Assembly (NCBI GenBank): GCA_021018995.1
Contig: CM037587.1
Span: 14,633,366 to 14,697,365, forward strand
DNA: 64,000 nt
DNA from: Chloranthus sessilifolius
Taxonomy: Eukaryota > Streptophyta > Magnoliopsida > Chloranthales > Chloranthaceae
Direction: 5' to 3'
Both the position numbers and the translations under genes were made by a program. Below are positions 22,738 through 34,070 of this stretch, one piece after another. The stretch's first letter is position 1; each line of letters begins with the position of its first letter. Under the pieces are notes generated by a model that was not told where the DNA came from, did no database searches, and was given only the letters and a program-made list of their open reading frames with translations.

Positions 22738-22956
22738 CTGGGCGTATATATTATATACGCCCAGTTTAGGCACAGTGAATTTCACCAAAAACAGGGGAGC
22801 TTTGAGAAGATGAAGCCCGCGGTGGGTCCCATATATACTGGGCGTATATATTATATACGCCCAGCCAAATTTCCCCCAAAATAGGCAGGCGTATATAATA
22901 TATACGCCTGACTAATCTGGGGAAAAAATGGCTGGGCGTATGTAATATCCACGCCT
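22738..22956. repeat. Three perfect long palindromes and a degenerate fourth in the N LTR
   Basis: 22738-22764 and 22838-22864 are the same 27-base perfect palindrome: arm CTGGGCGTATATA, central T, then its complement. 22886-22910 is a 25-base perfect palindrome with arm CAGGCGTATATA. A degraded copy lies near 22932-22956. In the other LTR the third is intact (39588-39612) while the first two have mutated arms (from 39440 and 39540). Related forms occur at 37558-37680 and 25413-25439. Spacer sequences are unrelated. Confidence 0.92.
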
Positions 22957-23345
22957 AAGTAAAAGTCCTATGATTTTATGTGAAACTTGAACAGCCATAA
23001 CTTTTGAACCGTAGCTCCAAATTGGGTGATCTTTAGCTTGTTGGAAAGATAGAGAAGTCCTCTCTCCAATGGTATATGGCTCATCCTTGGTAATGGTCTA
23101 TGTGAATTTCTATAGCTCTCCTCCCATCAACTGCCCGAAAGGATTTAAGTTAGGTATGGGAAGGGATTCTAGGGTTTAGGGGCAATCTCTAAGGGTTGGG
23201 AAATGATTCTAAAGGGTTCAGGGTGATTCCTAAAGGTCTGGGTGGATTTCTAAGGGTTCAGGGGTGCCATCGAAAGCATAGGGGTATATCTCTCCCGAAG
23301 TACAGATTGATCGGGCCTTGGGCCGAATTTGGGTGTCTACAGATG

Positions 23346-23357
23346 CCCCTCTTTGGT
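23346..23357 (-). other. Polypurine tract of N
   Basis: CCAAAGAGGGGC on the minus strand, four bases before the 3' LTR start TGTAGACACCC. Matches the AAAGAGGGGCA form usual in Tat-lineage elements; primes plus-strand DNA synthesis. Confidence 0.85.
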
Positions 23358-25349
23358 ATTCGATCACTAATGATCGGATGCCAAAGACAAGAGACATCTG
23401 AAGAGGTCCAAGGCACGTTTGATGGGACCGCCTGGTTCAACTCAATTCTCGAACATCCATGGTGATGGTGAGTGTACGTAAGCCCTCTCATTTCGGGATA
23501 TCGTCCGTACCTCAAAGCTAACAGTCCCCAAGTGCATTGCGACGTTACTGGGCATAACTGCGATGATCACAAAAGTGTAAGCCTGCTAGCCGGGATATCG
23601 TTCACTTCCTGAGGGAAATTATAGATTTGTGATGTTGAGTATTAATCTAAACCAGACAGCTCAATGAAACGGGATGATCGATCTATGCTTCGGAATTGAT
23701 GCGAAACACACAAAGCGAAGGACTTCAAACTGTGTCCAATCCTATGGGATATTGACAGCTCCATTGGATTGGCCACAGGTGCCCTTACCTATGTAAGGCT
23801 CGGAGTCTTTGGGCGAACCCATCAACCTCGAGGTTGCTTTAGCACGCTTTACCCAAGTGAAGCGAATATTGATGTCGCAACACATCTTGGGAATGCATGC
23901 CCATTTTCTTAGTGGATTTTTTTTGTGTTTCCTTTTTTTGAATTTTTGTTTTGAGGCCTCTTAGCAAAGCTCAAGGACCTCCGACAACTTTATTCTTGCA
24001 CAACTCTTTAAGTGGATCAAATGTCAGTTGATACGCTTTAAGAGTGCGTGCGCTCTGTCGGGGATAGGTACACCTTGGGGATGTGTACGTTCCAGTGGCG
24101 AGGTGCTCCTGATTCATATGAACAGGAGTGCCTTAACTTGAGACAAAGCTAAAAAGGTCGGCTAGGACCAATCATCCCTTGAAAGAGACGCCTAGTTCTA
24201 GCCTCTGTCCCTAATGAAATTACATCTTACTAACTATGCACAGACAGACACCCATCAGGGGCGATAAGCAGCAAAATAGGCACAAACGGAAGCCTCGACC
24301 CTAAGGGACAATTTACGAGGACAAACGACCATCCTGCGGATACCCAGACGCAAGTGTGTACATTCAACAGGGACACCGTGCCTATACAGGTTTTAAGCCT
24401 GTGTAAAAGAAAATAAAAGGGAAAAGAGCCCTTTGGTCTGTATGTTTGCACATAGTTTGGTTGGTTGTATTTTCATTTTTGACGGGTCAGTTTCAACTGA
24501 CAATAGACTTTTCGAATGGTCTGAAGTCGGGGGCACTCTTGGTCAACATAGATCCGAAGGGGGATGACCAGAGCTAATGCTTGGAAGGTGGGGTCAACCT
24601 ACTCAGGATTTTTATTTTTATTTTTATTTATGCAATAATAGGTTGTTATTTCTTCTCTCTCTTCTTCTATTTTTTTTTTGCACATGTCAGTTTGAGACTT
24701 CGAGCATGCTCAAAAGGGTTTTATTTTTACACGTATCCTTAGGCAAATCAACTTGCCATGTTGATATACCTTAGGGACGTGTACATTCTGGTGATGGGTT
24801 CTTGGTTTGCCTGCTAGATCAGGCCTCGGTTCTTGCTAGGGGAGATTTGGGGCTAGGTGCATGTTCCCAAGCGTGACCAGTGGTGGATGAGTTTATTTGC
24901 ATGCCGGATCAAGTCTCGATTCCTGGGGGACTCTGTAGGGAACAGTGACCGGAGATGGGCAAAATTATTTGCCCTCCGGGTCAGGTACAAAGTGTCCCTG
25001 CATGAAACGGGGTTTGAGAACTTTCGGGCAGACCCGATCATTCCGAATTGATTTAACATGGTTTTCAGAGTGGCGCAAATGGTCATCGCAACGCTCCTAG
25101 TGTTATATATTTTTCTTTCTTCTTTTTATTTTTCTTCTTCTTTTTTTGATTTTTTGGGCGCATTAGGTGGGCGCCTATAGATCTAGATCCGTTTATTGTA
25201 GCACGGTCTCTTTGGGCCAATCGAAGTGAACTCGAAGGGCCATTTGGAGATGCGTGCACCTTCGCCTGATGATATATGGGCTTCTGAAGGGGGTCCGGGC
25301 CGTGGTCTAACATGCAAAGGGTCCGTCGGGCCTCAAAATCGAAAAAGGA
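23358..25349. other. Non-coding 3' interior of N
   Basis: No long frame on either strand with recognisable domains. Sequence is interspersed with T-rich runs and imperfect repeats of phrases about GTGTACGTTCCAGTGG / GTGTACATTCTGGTG (24080 and 24775). Lies between the polypurine tract and the antisense frame. Confidence 0.7.
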
Positions 25350-25466
25350 GGCGGTTTAAATCGCCATTTTGGTCGCATATATAATATATCGACCAAAATC
25401 TTCATGAAAATGGTAGGGCGATATATATATATACGCCTGCTCTAAAATCTAGCGATTTAAACGCCG
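25350..25466. repeat. Nested inverted repeats upstream of the antisense frame
   Basis: Outer arms GCGGTTTAAATCGC (25351-25364) and GCGATTTAAACGCC (25452-25465) enclose two hairpins. The first has arms TTTTGGTCG (25367-25375) and CGACCAAAA (25390-25398). The second (25413-25439) is an imperfect GGGCG...TATATACGCC copy of the N LTR palindrome. On the plus strand the cluster ends where the antisense frame opens. Confidence 0.75.
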
Positions 25467-26241
25467 AGCTGAAAACAAAAGGGGCCTGTGCGATGTCTTG
25501 ACTGAGTTGGAGGGAGGCCGCTCACTGGTGCACCTAGTCTTGGCTGAGATGTATCAGGGCCTGGATGCCTCAGCCTCAGGCCGGGTTGGGATTCTCAGCG
25601 GGAGCCCGCTCCTTGTTCAGATTTGGCTAGGAGAGCATTTGGCTATCATGGGGCCTGTGCCGAGATTGTGTTTGCTAAGAGGGGATGTGGCTCGGGGCTT
25701 TCTGATCCGGTGCTCGAGATTGCCTCATGGGAGCGCTGAGGAGCTGAGTACGTGGCTATCAGATGCAGAGTTGATTTGGCAACTTCCCTGGTTGGACGGT
25801 ACCTTTCCGATTGTCCGCTCTCGAGATTGTGAGGGTATCACCCTATTGGGGTTGACCGGTAGCACCTATTATTTCCCATCTCGGGTGCTTCGTCAGTTTG
25901 GGTATACTCAACACTTGCCATGCTCTGTGAGGCCGCCTTTGTGCTCTCTGATATTTTCTCGGGGTTCTCTCAGTGATCTCGGCCGCATAGCCACCCTCTG
26001 GGAGACCCGCCAATCAGCGCATATGTGTAGCTTGCTTCAGGGGGGTGCCGTCTCTCCTGATTACGAGGTTTGGCTGGTATCTAAGGAATTACCTACCCCT
26101 AGCCCGGTTTCGGTAGATGTGATAGAGACGGGGCCTTGGCCATGTAAGGAGATGATTCTTCGGACTAGGATCGAGTCTCTTTCTATAGAGAGGCTGGCTT
26201 TGACAGAGGCTTTGGAGTCAGAGCGGAGATTGCAGAAGTGA
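25453..26241 (+). pseudogene. Antisense accessory frame of N (plant mobile/DUF7745-like)
   Basis: Open frame of about 260 codons on the strand opposite to gag-pol. There is no ATG near its start (first in-frame Met about 25549), so the N-terminus is probably lost. LVLAEMYQGLDAS followed by SPLLVQIWLGEHLAIMGP resembles the plant DUF7745 / plant-mobile-like family as I remember it. WETRQSAHMCSLLQGG and a charged helical end (ERLALTEALESERRLQK) follow. The coiled-coil-like tail continues in another frame (ATTAESEVLHDGL), so one frameshift at about 26238. Antisense frames after pol are known in Grande/Retand elements. Function unknown. Confidence 0.6.
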
Positions 26242-26741
26242 GAGCGACCACAGCCGAGAGTGAGGTTCTTCATGATGGGCTTTGATGAGTCTCATGTGTG
26301 AAAGCTTCACGGAGACGGCAGAAGAGTCTTTATGGTAGGTGGATGTCTGATCGAAATGCTCGCGAGGACTCTCTGCTTGCAGAGATTAGCGCTTTGAAGC
26401 GTGCTCCCTGCCCTTGACCTGTTCCTGCACATATCATAGATCATATACACGGAGGGGAGGAATGCCCCATAACAAAGATCTCTTTTTGGGTTATTTTTCT
26501 CTTTTTTTTTGTGTTGTTATATATATAGATATATATATATATATATATTTTGGTTTTTTATCTGTAAAGAAAGCAGCAAAATAGAAAGTTGGTCATGTCG
26601 TTATCTTTTTGGGACGTGACACTCCACACGTAATACTGTAAGAAATGGAATGAAATCTATACATACATATATTTTTTTATTTTTTTGACTTTTTTCTTCG
26701 TACGTTTCGCAACGTAAGGCTTTTTATGGAGATTTTTTTTT

Positions 26742-26990
26742 TTCACAATGTGGGGCTTTTATGGGAAAGGGGAATCTATTTTCTTTTTTTGAAATTTTCT
26801 CCTCCACAGTGTGGGGTTTTTTATGGGAAAGGGAAATCTATTATCTTTTTTGAAATTTTCTCCTCCACAGTGTGGGGCTTTTTATGGGAAAGGAAAATCT
26901 ATTATCTTTTTTGAAATTTTCTCCTCCATAGTGTGGGGCTTTTTATGGGAAAGGGAAATCTATTATCTTTTTTGAAATTTTCTCCCTTTG
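26742..26990. repeat. Tandem repeat, about 61 bp x 4
   Basis: Units containing TTTTTATGGGAAAGGG, AAATCTATTATCTTTTTTG and AAATTTTCTCCTCCACAG follow one another head to tail, the later ones nearly identical. Recent expansion by slippage or unequal exchange is likely. Confidence 0.88.
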
Positions 26991-27344
26991 GGTCTTTTGT
27001 GCTGTCGGTAATTACAAGGGCAAATCAGTGGGTCTTTTTTGAGCATGGTCGAACCCTGTTCATGAGATACAGGTTTTTCCTTTAAACGTGGGAAGGTCAG
27101 CTTCCCATGGATTGGTCTAGTCTTCTGTCTTTCCCTTTGGTCATGCGTAAGACGCTGCGGTAGAGATGACATACCTGATAGGGATCTGATCTAATTTTAA
27201 CATGAGTGGCCCATCAAAGGGGAGGAAGGGGCTCAAGGGGTTCAAACTGAAATGGGCGGGCCATCACAAGTCTTCTCCTAATCTCTCTTTTCTTGACATT
27301 TTTGCTCATAGCGCCCAAGATGGGTTTCGCCATGCCCGTCATCC

Positions 27345-27490
27345 CCGTTTTTACCCGTAGCACCCTTTCGGGTTTTCACTACATCCATGGGTTCGCTTTC
27401 TTACCCCAGGCGCCCTTTCGGGTTTTCACCTGGTCCGCGTGGGTTCGCTGTTTTTACCCGTGGTGCCCTTTTGGGTTTTCACCACGTCCA
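27345..27490. repeat. Tandem repeat, about 57 bp x 3
   Basis: Three diverged units share CCCTTTCGGGTTTTCAC followed by a GGGTTCGC or CACGTCC block, at about 27360, 27412 and 27467. Confidence 0.75.
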
Positions 27491-28131
27491 TCTTGCTTTG
27501 AACCCAAATTAATTTTCCTTTTTTCTTTTTTTTCTTCTTCCTCTCTTTTTTTTTCTTTCTTTCCTTTTTTAGAATCAGAAGGCCACGACATGGGCGTCGA
27601 TTTCGTCATAGCCGGCTGAATGAAGTTCTGTGTGGTTTGTTAACTCAGCTTGTTCTGATGCGGTAGATGTTATGACCGCTTGTGGACCTTAAAGAGGGCT
27701 TTCTTCCGGGTTGTAATGTGGCCGGGGTTCAAACAGGTTGGATTTTTCTGGGGATTTGGATCTAAGTTTTGAGTGAATTCTAGATTCGGGGACTCCTTTT
27801 CCAAAGGCTTTTTATGCCCCAGTCATTTCTCTCTTCTTTTTTTTAGTCCTGGTCCCCCTCTTTCTCTTTTTTTTTTGGGGTTTTGCTTTCTTTCTTCCTT
27901 TTTTTTGTTTTGGTTTGGATTTTTCCTCTTTTCTCTTTTCTCTTTTTTCTTGGAATTTTGGGTGGGGTATATGCAAGAAATGGCTATTGGCCCGAAGTGT
28001 GTAGCAAAAAGGGTGAAGGTTTTCAAGGAATATTTCTTTTGGGCTACTTGACTTTGAAATGATGGCCTCTTTTATGGGGCCCTTAAGCGGTCACGCATCT
28101 ACTTTTATCAAAACTTACCTTGTCTCAAGAC

Positions 28132-29449
28132 CTATGAATGGAACTTACGGAGGTATCCAGCGTTGATGGGCTCAGGAAAGTGGTATCCGTCCATGGTGGC
28201 GAGGTGAACGGCGTATCCTGGCAGAACTTCTTGGACGACGTAGGGTCCTTCCCAATTTGGCCTAAACTTCCCTCTTGGATCGGCGTGGAGAGACGGGAAA
28301 ATTTTCTTCAGTACAGTGTCTCCTACCTTCAGATCTCGGCCGCGAACGCGCTTATTATAAGCACGTGCAATTCTCCTCTGATAGACCTGAGTGTGGCACA
28401 AGACTAGGAGTCTTTTCTAGTTAATCAAGTCTAGCTGTTCAAAATGGGCTCTTTCCCTCTCAGCTTCAGGTAGATGGGATTCCAAAAGGATACGGAGCGA
28501 CGGTACCTCGACCTCAACGGGTAGCACGACCTCGGTTCCATTCCCAAGGGAGAATAGTGTTGCCCCTGTAGCGGTACAGATAGACGTTATATAGGCCCAA
28601 AGTGCGAAGGGTAACTGCTCACTCCAATCTCTGTAAGTAACTACCATCTTCTCCAAGATGCGGATTAGAGTTTTGTTGGCTGCCTCTACAGCTCCATTCG
28701 TCTGAGGCCTGTATGGGGATGAGCGATGATGCTTGATCTGGAACTGTTCACACAAGGCCCGGATGCGCCTATTAGCGAAATTAGTGCCATTATCAGTGAT
28801 GATATCTTTGGATACGCTGAATCTGCAAATGATGTTGTTCTTGATAAATTTCTCGACATGACTGGCCTTAATGCTCGTATAGGAGGCTGCCTCTACCCAT
28901 TTTGTAAAGTATTCCACAGCGACGAGGATGAACTGATGCCCGTTGGAAGCTTTAGGATTGATCTTGCTGATGACGTTGAGACCCCAGGTGGCGAACGGCC
29001 AAGGAGTGGCCATGCTGTGTAAGTCAATGGCCGGAGCGTGTATTAGACTAGAGTGCTCTTGGCATTTGTAGCACTTCTGTACGTGCTTGCAGCAATCGGT
29101 CTCCAATGTGGTCCAAAAGTATCCCTGCCTTAGAATTTTCTTGGCGAGCATGTGTCCACTGACGTGTGCCTTGCAGACCCCTTCATGATCTCAACCGCCT
29201 CTTTCTGGGTTAGGCATCGGAGCAGAATATTGTCGTGAGACCGTCGGTACAGGAGATCGCCGTAGATGACGTAGTTCGTTGCCAATCGCTGGATGGTGCA
29301 TTTGTTTACCTTTGATGTTCCTTCTGGGATAGTTCGGGTCTCGAGGAAATTCTTGATGTCCGAGAACCAGGGTGGTTCATCATCTAACTCTGGAGGTCCT
29401 TCGATCAGGTGACAGAAAGCCGGTTCGTCCCTCTGCTCTATCATGATCG
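28132..29449 (-). pseudogene. N integrase
   Basis: Zinc-binding part (CCKHVQKCYKCQEHSS), core and C-terminal domain (GKFRPNWEGPYVVQEVLPG). Catalytic residues: Asp in ITDNGTNF and Glu in TNGAVEAANK are present, but the first Asp (usually WGIDVIG) is Asn in WGLNVIS, which should abolish catalysis. Stops at about 28417 and a frame change near 29130-29151. It ends PINAGYLRKFHS with no chromodomain, as expected for Tat elements. Confidence 0.88.
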
Positions 29450-29865
29450 ACTTCTATCACAACTCCGTATGGAATCTCAACCATAGAGGCCAGGGTGGCC
29501 AAGGCATCAGCAAACCGATTTCTTGCTCGTGGCACATAGGAGAAGGTGACCTCCTCAAAGCAGGTTATTAGATCCTCAAGATGTTCATGGTATGGGATCA
29601 GTTTCTCATCCTTGGTCTTCTAATCTCCGTTGGTCTGACATATAATTAACTGCGAATCTCTAAAGACCCTAAGGTGAGTTACATTCAGGTCAAGAGCCGC
29701 CTGTAAACCAGCTGTACAGGCCTCATACTCGGCCATATTGTTGGTGCATGGGAAGTTCAATTTGATTGAGATGGGTATATGTGTTCCTCTGGGTGAGATA
29801 AGAATGGTGCCAACTCCTTGGCCCTCAACATGCGATGCTCCATCAAAGTGCATTACCCAGGACTC
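29450..29865 (-). pseudogene. N second, archaeal-type RNase H (aRNH)
   Basis: SWVMHFDGASHVEGQGVG, then NNMAEYEACTAGLQAALDL and VFRDSQLIICQ give the D-E-D residues, and ADALATLAS downstream gives the last. A TAG at about 29617-29619 replaces the usual Trp after QTNGD. This domain, next to the ordinary RNase H, is diagnostic of the Tat lineage. Confidence 0.9.
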
Positions 29866-30348
29866 CTTTGTTTCCTCAGTATCCTCGTCAGTCATGAACA
29901 GAATGTCCTCATCGAGGAATTTGATCCTTAGAGGCTCATAATCTGGCAGAGGGTTCTCCGCAAGATGATTAGCGAGTGCCTGCCCCTTGATCGACTTCTG
30001 GGTGACATAAGTAATGTCAAATTCGGATAGGAGTAGTTGCCATCGTGCAGTTTGGCCAGTGAGTGCAGGTTTCTTGAATAGGTACTTTAGCAGATCCATC
30101 CGTGCTAGAAGTAGGACGGCTTGGGATAACAGGTAGTGCCAAAGTCTTTGAGTAGCCCAAACGAGCGCCAAGCATGCTTTCTCCAGATGAGAATAGCGTG
30201 TCTCGTAATTAGTGAATTTCTTGCTTAGATAATAGATGGCCTGCTCTCTTCTTCCTGTCTCATCATGCTGCCCTAATGCACAGCCCATGGAAAACTCTGT
30301 CATGGACAGGTACATTATCAGGGGTCTATCAGGTACGGGTGGTACCAA
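29866..30348 (-). pseudogene. N first RNase H (gypsy type, degenerate)
   Basis: YLSMTEFSMGCALGQHD, AIYYLSKKFTNYE and YSHLEKACLALVWATQRL are recognisable. The first catalytic Asp is not visible (TEFS in place of a SDxS pattern), in line with the known decay of this domain once the archaeal-type copy is present. The C-terminal LADHLAE-like motif reads LANHLAE. Confidence 0.85.
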
Positions 30349-31651
30349 TACCGGAGGTTTCAGGAGGTAAACTTTAATCTTGTCGAATGCAGCCTGGCAG
30401 TCATCATTCCATTCAACCGGTGCATCCTTTCTCAGTAATTTGAAGATTGGTGCGCATATCGGAGTTAACTGTGCGATGAATTGGCTGATGTATTGGATCC
30501 TGCCTAAAAAGCCTCTGCTTCCTTCTCTGTAGACGGTGGCGGCATTTCAGTGATATCCTTGATCTTGATCGGATCGACCTCGACCCCCCTCCTGCTGACA
30601 ATAAAGCCTAACAACTTTCCTGACATAGCGCCGAAGGCGCACTTCTGGGGGTTCAACCGCAATCTGTACTTTCTCACCTCTCGAATAGCTTTTGAAAGTT
30701 TATCAAGTAGTCCTCCCTTTCTGGTGACTTGGCAATCATGTCATCGACATATACTTTGATCTCTCGGTGCATCATGTCGTGGAACAGGGCCGTCATTGCT
30801 CTTTGGTAGGTTGCCCTAGCATTCTTCAGCCCGAATGGCATTACCTTGTAGCAGAAGGTTCCCCAGGGGGTAATGAACGCTGTCTTCTTGCGATCAACCT
30901 CTGCCATCCTTATCTGATTGTATCCTGAGAATCCATCCATAAACGAGAGCATTCCATGCTTTGCAGTGTTATCGACCAAGATGTCGATGTGGGATAATGG
31001 AAAGTCGTCCTTAGGGCTCGCCCTATTGAGATTGCGAAAATCGATACACATTCGAACCTTTCCATCCTTCTTGATGACGGGGCGATATTGGCACCAACGC
31101 GGTACTTGGATACCATGAGGAAACCTGCGTCATACTGCTTAATGACCTCGTCCTTCACCTTCAACATCCATTCGGGTCGAAGGCTTCTCAGCTTCTGTTT
31201 AACCGGCTTGACATCGGGGTAGAGTGGCAACTCATGCTCAACCAGATCGGTATCCAAACCAGGCATGTCTTCATACGACCATGCGAAGACATCTTGGTAT
31301 GACCGAAGGAAGTCTATCATACCTTTCCTCTCCATAGGGGACAGCGATGTTCGAGGCCTCTTTGGTGCCCAAATTGATGTCCTCTATCTCTTCGACGATC
31401 GTGGTAGGGCCATGCTCAAAATCGGCAAATTGTTTGAGGAGCTCATTGGGGAGCTCATCGGTTTGACCTTCCTCGTCCAGACTCATGACTCCTACTTCTT
31501 CTTGTATTTCTACAGGAAAGGGGTCGGCTTCACGTGGGACGGGCATCACGACATCAATTTCAATTTTATTGGGAATTTTAAAGGACAATATTTTTGGAAT
31601 TAGTATTTTTTCTATTTTTATGGTCTTTTGCATTTTTTCGGAGGTCAGCCC
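30349..31651 (-). pseudogene. N reverse transcriptase
   Basis: N-terminal part (DEEGQTDELPNELLKQF), DVFAWSYEDMPGL, MCIDFRNLNRASPKDDFP, FGLKNARATYQRAM and catalytic YVDDM (KVYVDDMIAKS). Frameshifts near 31340-31365, 31060-31080 and 30650-30680 move the frame, and the thumb region 30349-30673 is split between frames. The first exon base is 31651 if the intron at 31652-31800 is removed. Confidence 0.88.
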
Positions 31652-31800
31652 CTGGCGAGGTGGATCTTTATATATACAGGGTAGAGTAGTCCAGAGGCTA
31701 ACCTCACTTTTTACAGGTTGTTTTTTTTTGGAGAGCCGGTGTCGTTTTCATGGCATTTGGCGGCTCCCAGGAGTTGGGGCAAGGATGCCTAGTTACTCAC
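31652..31800 (-). other. Predicted intron between protease/G-patch frame and RT of N
   Basis: Donor CACAG|GTGAGTAAC (GT at 31800-31799) is a consensus plant donor. Acceptor CTCGCCAG|GGGCTG (AG at 31653-31652) gives a 149-bp intron. Without removal the frame stops at 31789. With it, the upstream frame joins the RT frame in phase with no stop. An intron between protease and RT is reported for Ogre elements, so position fits the lineage. Confidence 0.72.
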
Positions 31801-32571
31801 CTGTGAGGCTTGGCCTTTACCTCTTTGATTGGGAGCGGCATCGGTAGGCTCTTGCATTTCCTCCCTCAATATATTTACAGAGGGATCCTTTGGGACCCTG
31901 TCCTCTATGGTTAGGAGGGGCCCAGAGTGGCTGGTGCTGGAGTGATGGGTGGACCGAGGAACTTCTTCCTCAAATAAGGAAAGGGCGGCTAAGTCCATCT
32001 CGAAGTTTGGGGGAATGATGTAGGGATTGGTGGGGTAGATTGAAGTAGGCTTATGTGGGGTTACCCTCGTCTCCCCATTTAAATCAATTTTTACTACCCC
32101 GGCGCTCACAAAGGTTTCACGGATGTGGGGGCAAGCATGAGGTTCCTCTTCCAAGATGATTCCTTTGGCCTTGGCGACTGCTGCGGCTCTCATCTTTTCC
32201 TTGGCCTCTCTGACTTCCTCTTCTCAGGGCCTGTAGCCTAAGCCGAATTTAGTTTGTTGCCCCTTGGCCTTGATGGGGTTTCTTCTTCCTTGGAGGCGTG
32301 GGCCCAACCCTTTCCCTTTTTGATGGCCCCATCTGTGGAGCATGAACACAGCTGCGACCATTCCTCCTCCAGTTTTATCCGGGGTCTTTTCAGTTGGTCC
32401 GAGGGTAACATTTGAGAAGTCATACTCAAATCGGTGGAGATCGACATCCTCTGCCGTGTGCGGTATGTTCAGCACTTTCGGATTCTCAATGTTCAGAACG
32501 CTCTTCTCCTTGTCCTCTCTGCTCTCGCCTATGATGGTGACAATTTTTCCTTTTGAGATAAATCAGAGCTT
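31801..32571 (-). pseudogene. N protease-RT linker with G-patch motif
   Basis: After the protease comes a glycine-rich block (WGHQKGKGLGPRLQGRRNPI ... FGLGYRP) typical of the G-patch that follows protease in Tat elements, then an acidic linker (EMDLAALSLFEEEVPRS) to the intron donor. A stop lies at about 32224 after GYRP. A role in RNA binding is inferred from G-patch proteins in general. Confidence 0.75.
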
Positions 32572-33090
32572 TTAGTGTAGAGTAGATAGTATTGCTCCGA
32601 GCTTATGTATCCACAGCCGGCCCAATAATAGATTGAAAGTAGAATTGATGTCCATCACCTGAAAGGGGGTGGTGAAGGTTTGCGGTCCGAGGATCAGGTC
32701 AAGGTCTACTTTTCCTATGATTTCCCTTCTGGTGTTGTCGAATCCTCTGGCGCTTGATATGGATGGCCGGAAGGTGTCAGGGTTCGTACCAATCTTGATT
32801 GCCGTCCTTAGAGGGCATACGTTCAGCGCCGACCCGCTGTCTATTAGGACCAATGACACCACCAGGTTCCCTACCTCAACTGTTATATTCAGGGGTTTAG
32901 AATGGTCATTCCCCTCGATTGGTAGGTCTGCATCGGTGAAAGAGATGGCATTTGGGGCCAACACTTGCCCTATTATTTCCCCTACTTCATCTGGAGTTAC
33001 GTGGGTGGAGACATGCGCGTTCTTGAGTGCTCCCATTAGGGCTTGAAAGTGGAGTGGAGACGTGATTAACAAATCCCATACAGTAATTGT
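32572..33090 (-). pseudogene. N aspartic protease
   Basis: Active-site motif SLVLIDSGSALNVCPL and a later FNLLLGRLWIHKLGA (the ILGRPW-like motif) show a retropepsin. The frame differs by one base from the upstream gag/linker frame; the shift lies near 33085-33095. Ends at a stop at 32572. Confidence 0.87.
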
Positions 33091-34070
33091 GCGGGTGTTC
33101 TCTTGAGTTGTGTCTCCAGTATGTGCTCCCTGGACATTTTTTCAAAGGGATTTCCTGTGGCCTGTTCTTTCTTCTTTTCTTCTCCTCTGACTGCCCCTGA
33201 TGCTTTTGGCTGAGCAGAAATCCGGCCCGATCGGATAACGAATTCAACAGCCTCTTCCTGGTTGCACCCAACATTCATGTCTGTCTGTTCATAGCTCAAC
33301 GGTACTTGATGCGGGTCATAAGCAGGTTTTGGGATGAGAAAAGGAATGCATGAGGATTCTGGGGAGGATTGGGCTGGATATACTGGTTTTTCTGGTCTAA
33401 CCAGGTTAACTCCGATGGGGGGTGGAATGGTAGTGGGGGGAATTGGCGAAATTGTATTCATGGGCACGGAGGGGGCTTGTACTGGTATTACCTGGGCATG
33501 GTAGAACCAGTGGTGATTGGGTGATGAGGGGATTGGGTGAGGGGTTGCTTGCATGAGTGGGGGTGGAGTTGGATTGGGGCCAAAATAACGAAGGGATGGT
33601 AGGAGTGTGACTGGGATGGAGGGATGAGGAGACGTCTGAGGTGTGGTGGTCACGGGGTGATAGGGATATGAAGGATATGTATATGGGGAGGTATGATGGG
33701 ATGGTGATGGGTTTGTGGATAAAGTGGGGTAAATTGGGGATGATGGAGTTGTGCATTGAGCGGGATGATTTGGATATGACGGGCTTGTGTAGGGGGTGGC
33801 ATGGTGAGGTGATGATGGGTTTGTGGGTGAAATGGGGTAGATTGGGGATGATGGAGTTATGCATGGAGCGGGGTGATTTGGGGATGGTGGGATGGTGTAT
33901 TGGGTGGTGGGATTTGAAGGTGTGTATGGGATGGGGTAACTTGGGGATGGTGGAGTAGTGTATTGGGTGGAGAGATTTGAGGGTGTGCATGGGGTAGGAT
34001 AATACGAGGATGGCAGAGTTGCATATGGTACGGGATGATTTGGATGTGACGGAGGGGTGTATGGGGTAAA
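33091..34070 (-). pseudogene. N proline/histidine-rich Gag-protease linker
   Basis: Reading on the minus strand gives degenerate Pro/His/Ser repeats, with a 111-bp repeat (about 33737 and 33848), then a more normal segment (RSGRISAQPKASG, NPFEKMSREHILETQLKRTP) leading to protease. Two frames share the repeat part. Plus-strand frames here (33641-33958) are shadows. Confidence 0.7.

Larger units (their letters stand above)
21747..23341 (-). repeat. 3' LTR of N (1595 bp)
   Basis: Plus-strand TGTGTGACCATGG ... GGGTGTCTACA; in element sense it starts TGTAGACACCC, the usual Tat start. Nearly identical to 38450-40043. Contains three long palindromes and one degenerate copy (22738-22956) and a minus-strand TATA box at 22452-22460. 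LTR G at 61286 is a diverged relative. Confidence 0.93.
26242..28131. other. T-rich non-coding stretch of N between antisense frame and pol
   Basis: Low-complexity T/C-rich DNA with two tandem-repeat blocks. Translations rich in Phe/Ser (for example 27773-28051) come from poly-T runs and are not counted as genes. A TATATA run lies at 26520-26550. Confidence 0.7.

Noticed and set aside
27773..28051. Phe/Ser-rich frame suggestive of a membrane protein
   Set aside because: Caused by poly-T tracts in non-coding interior of N; no other support.
28726..29022. 98-residue plus-strand frame
   Set aside because: Lies opposite the integrase core of N, which has clear catalytic motifs.
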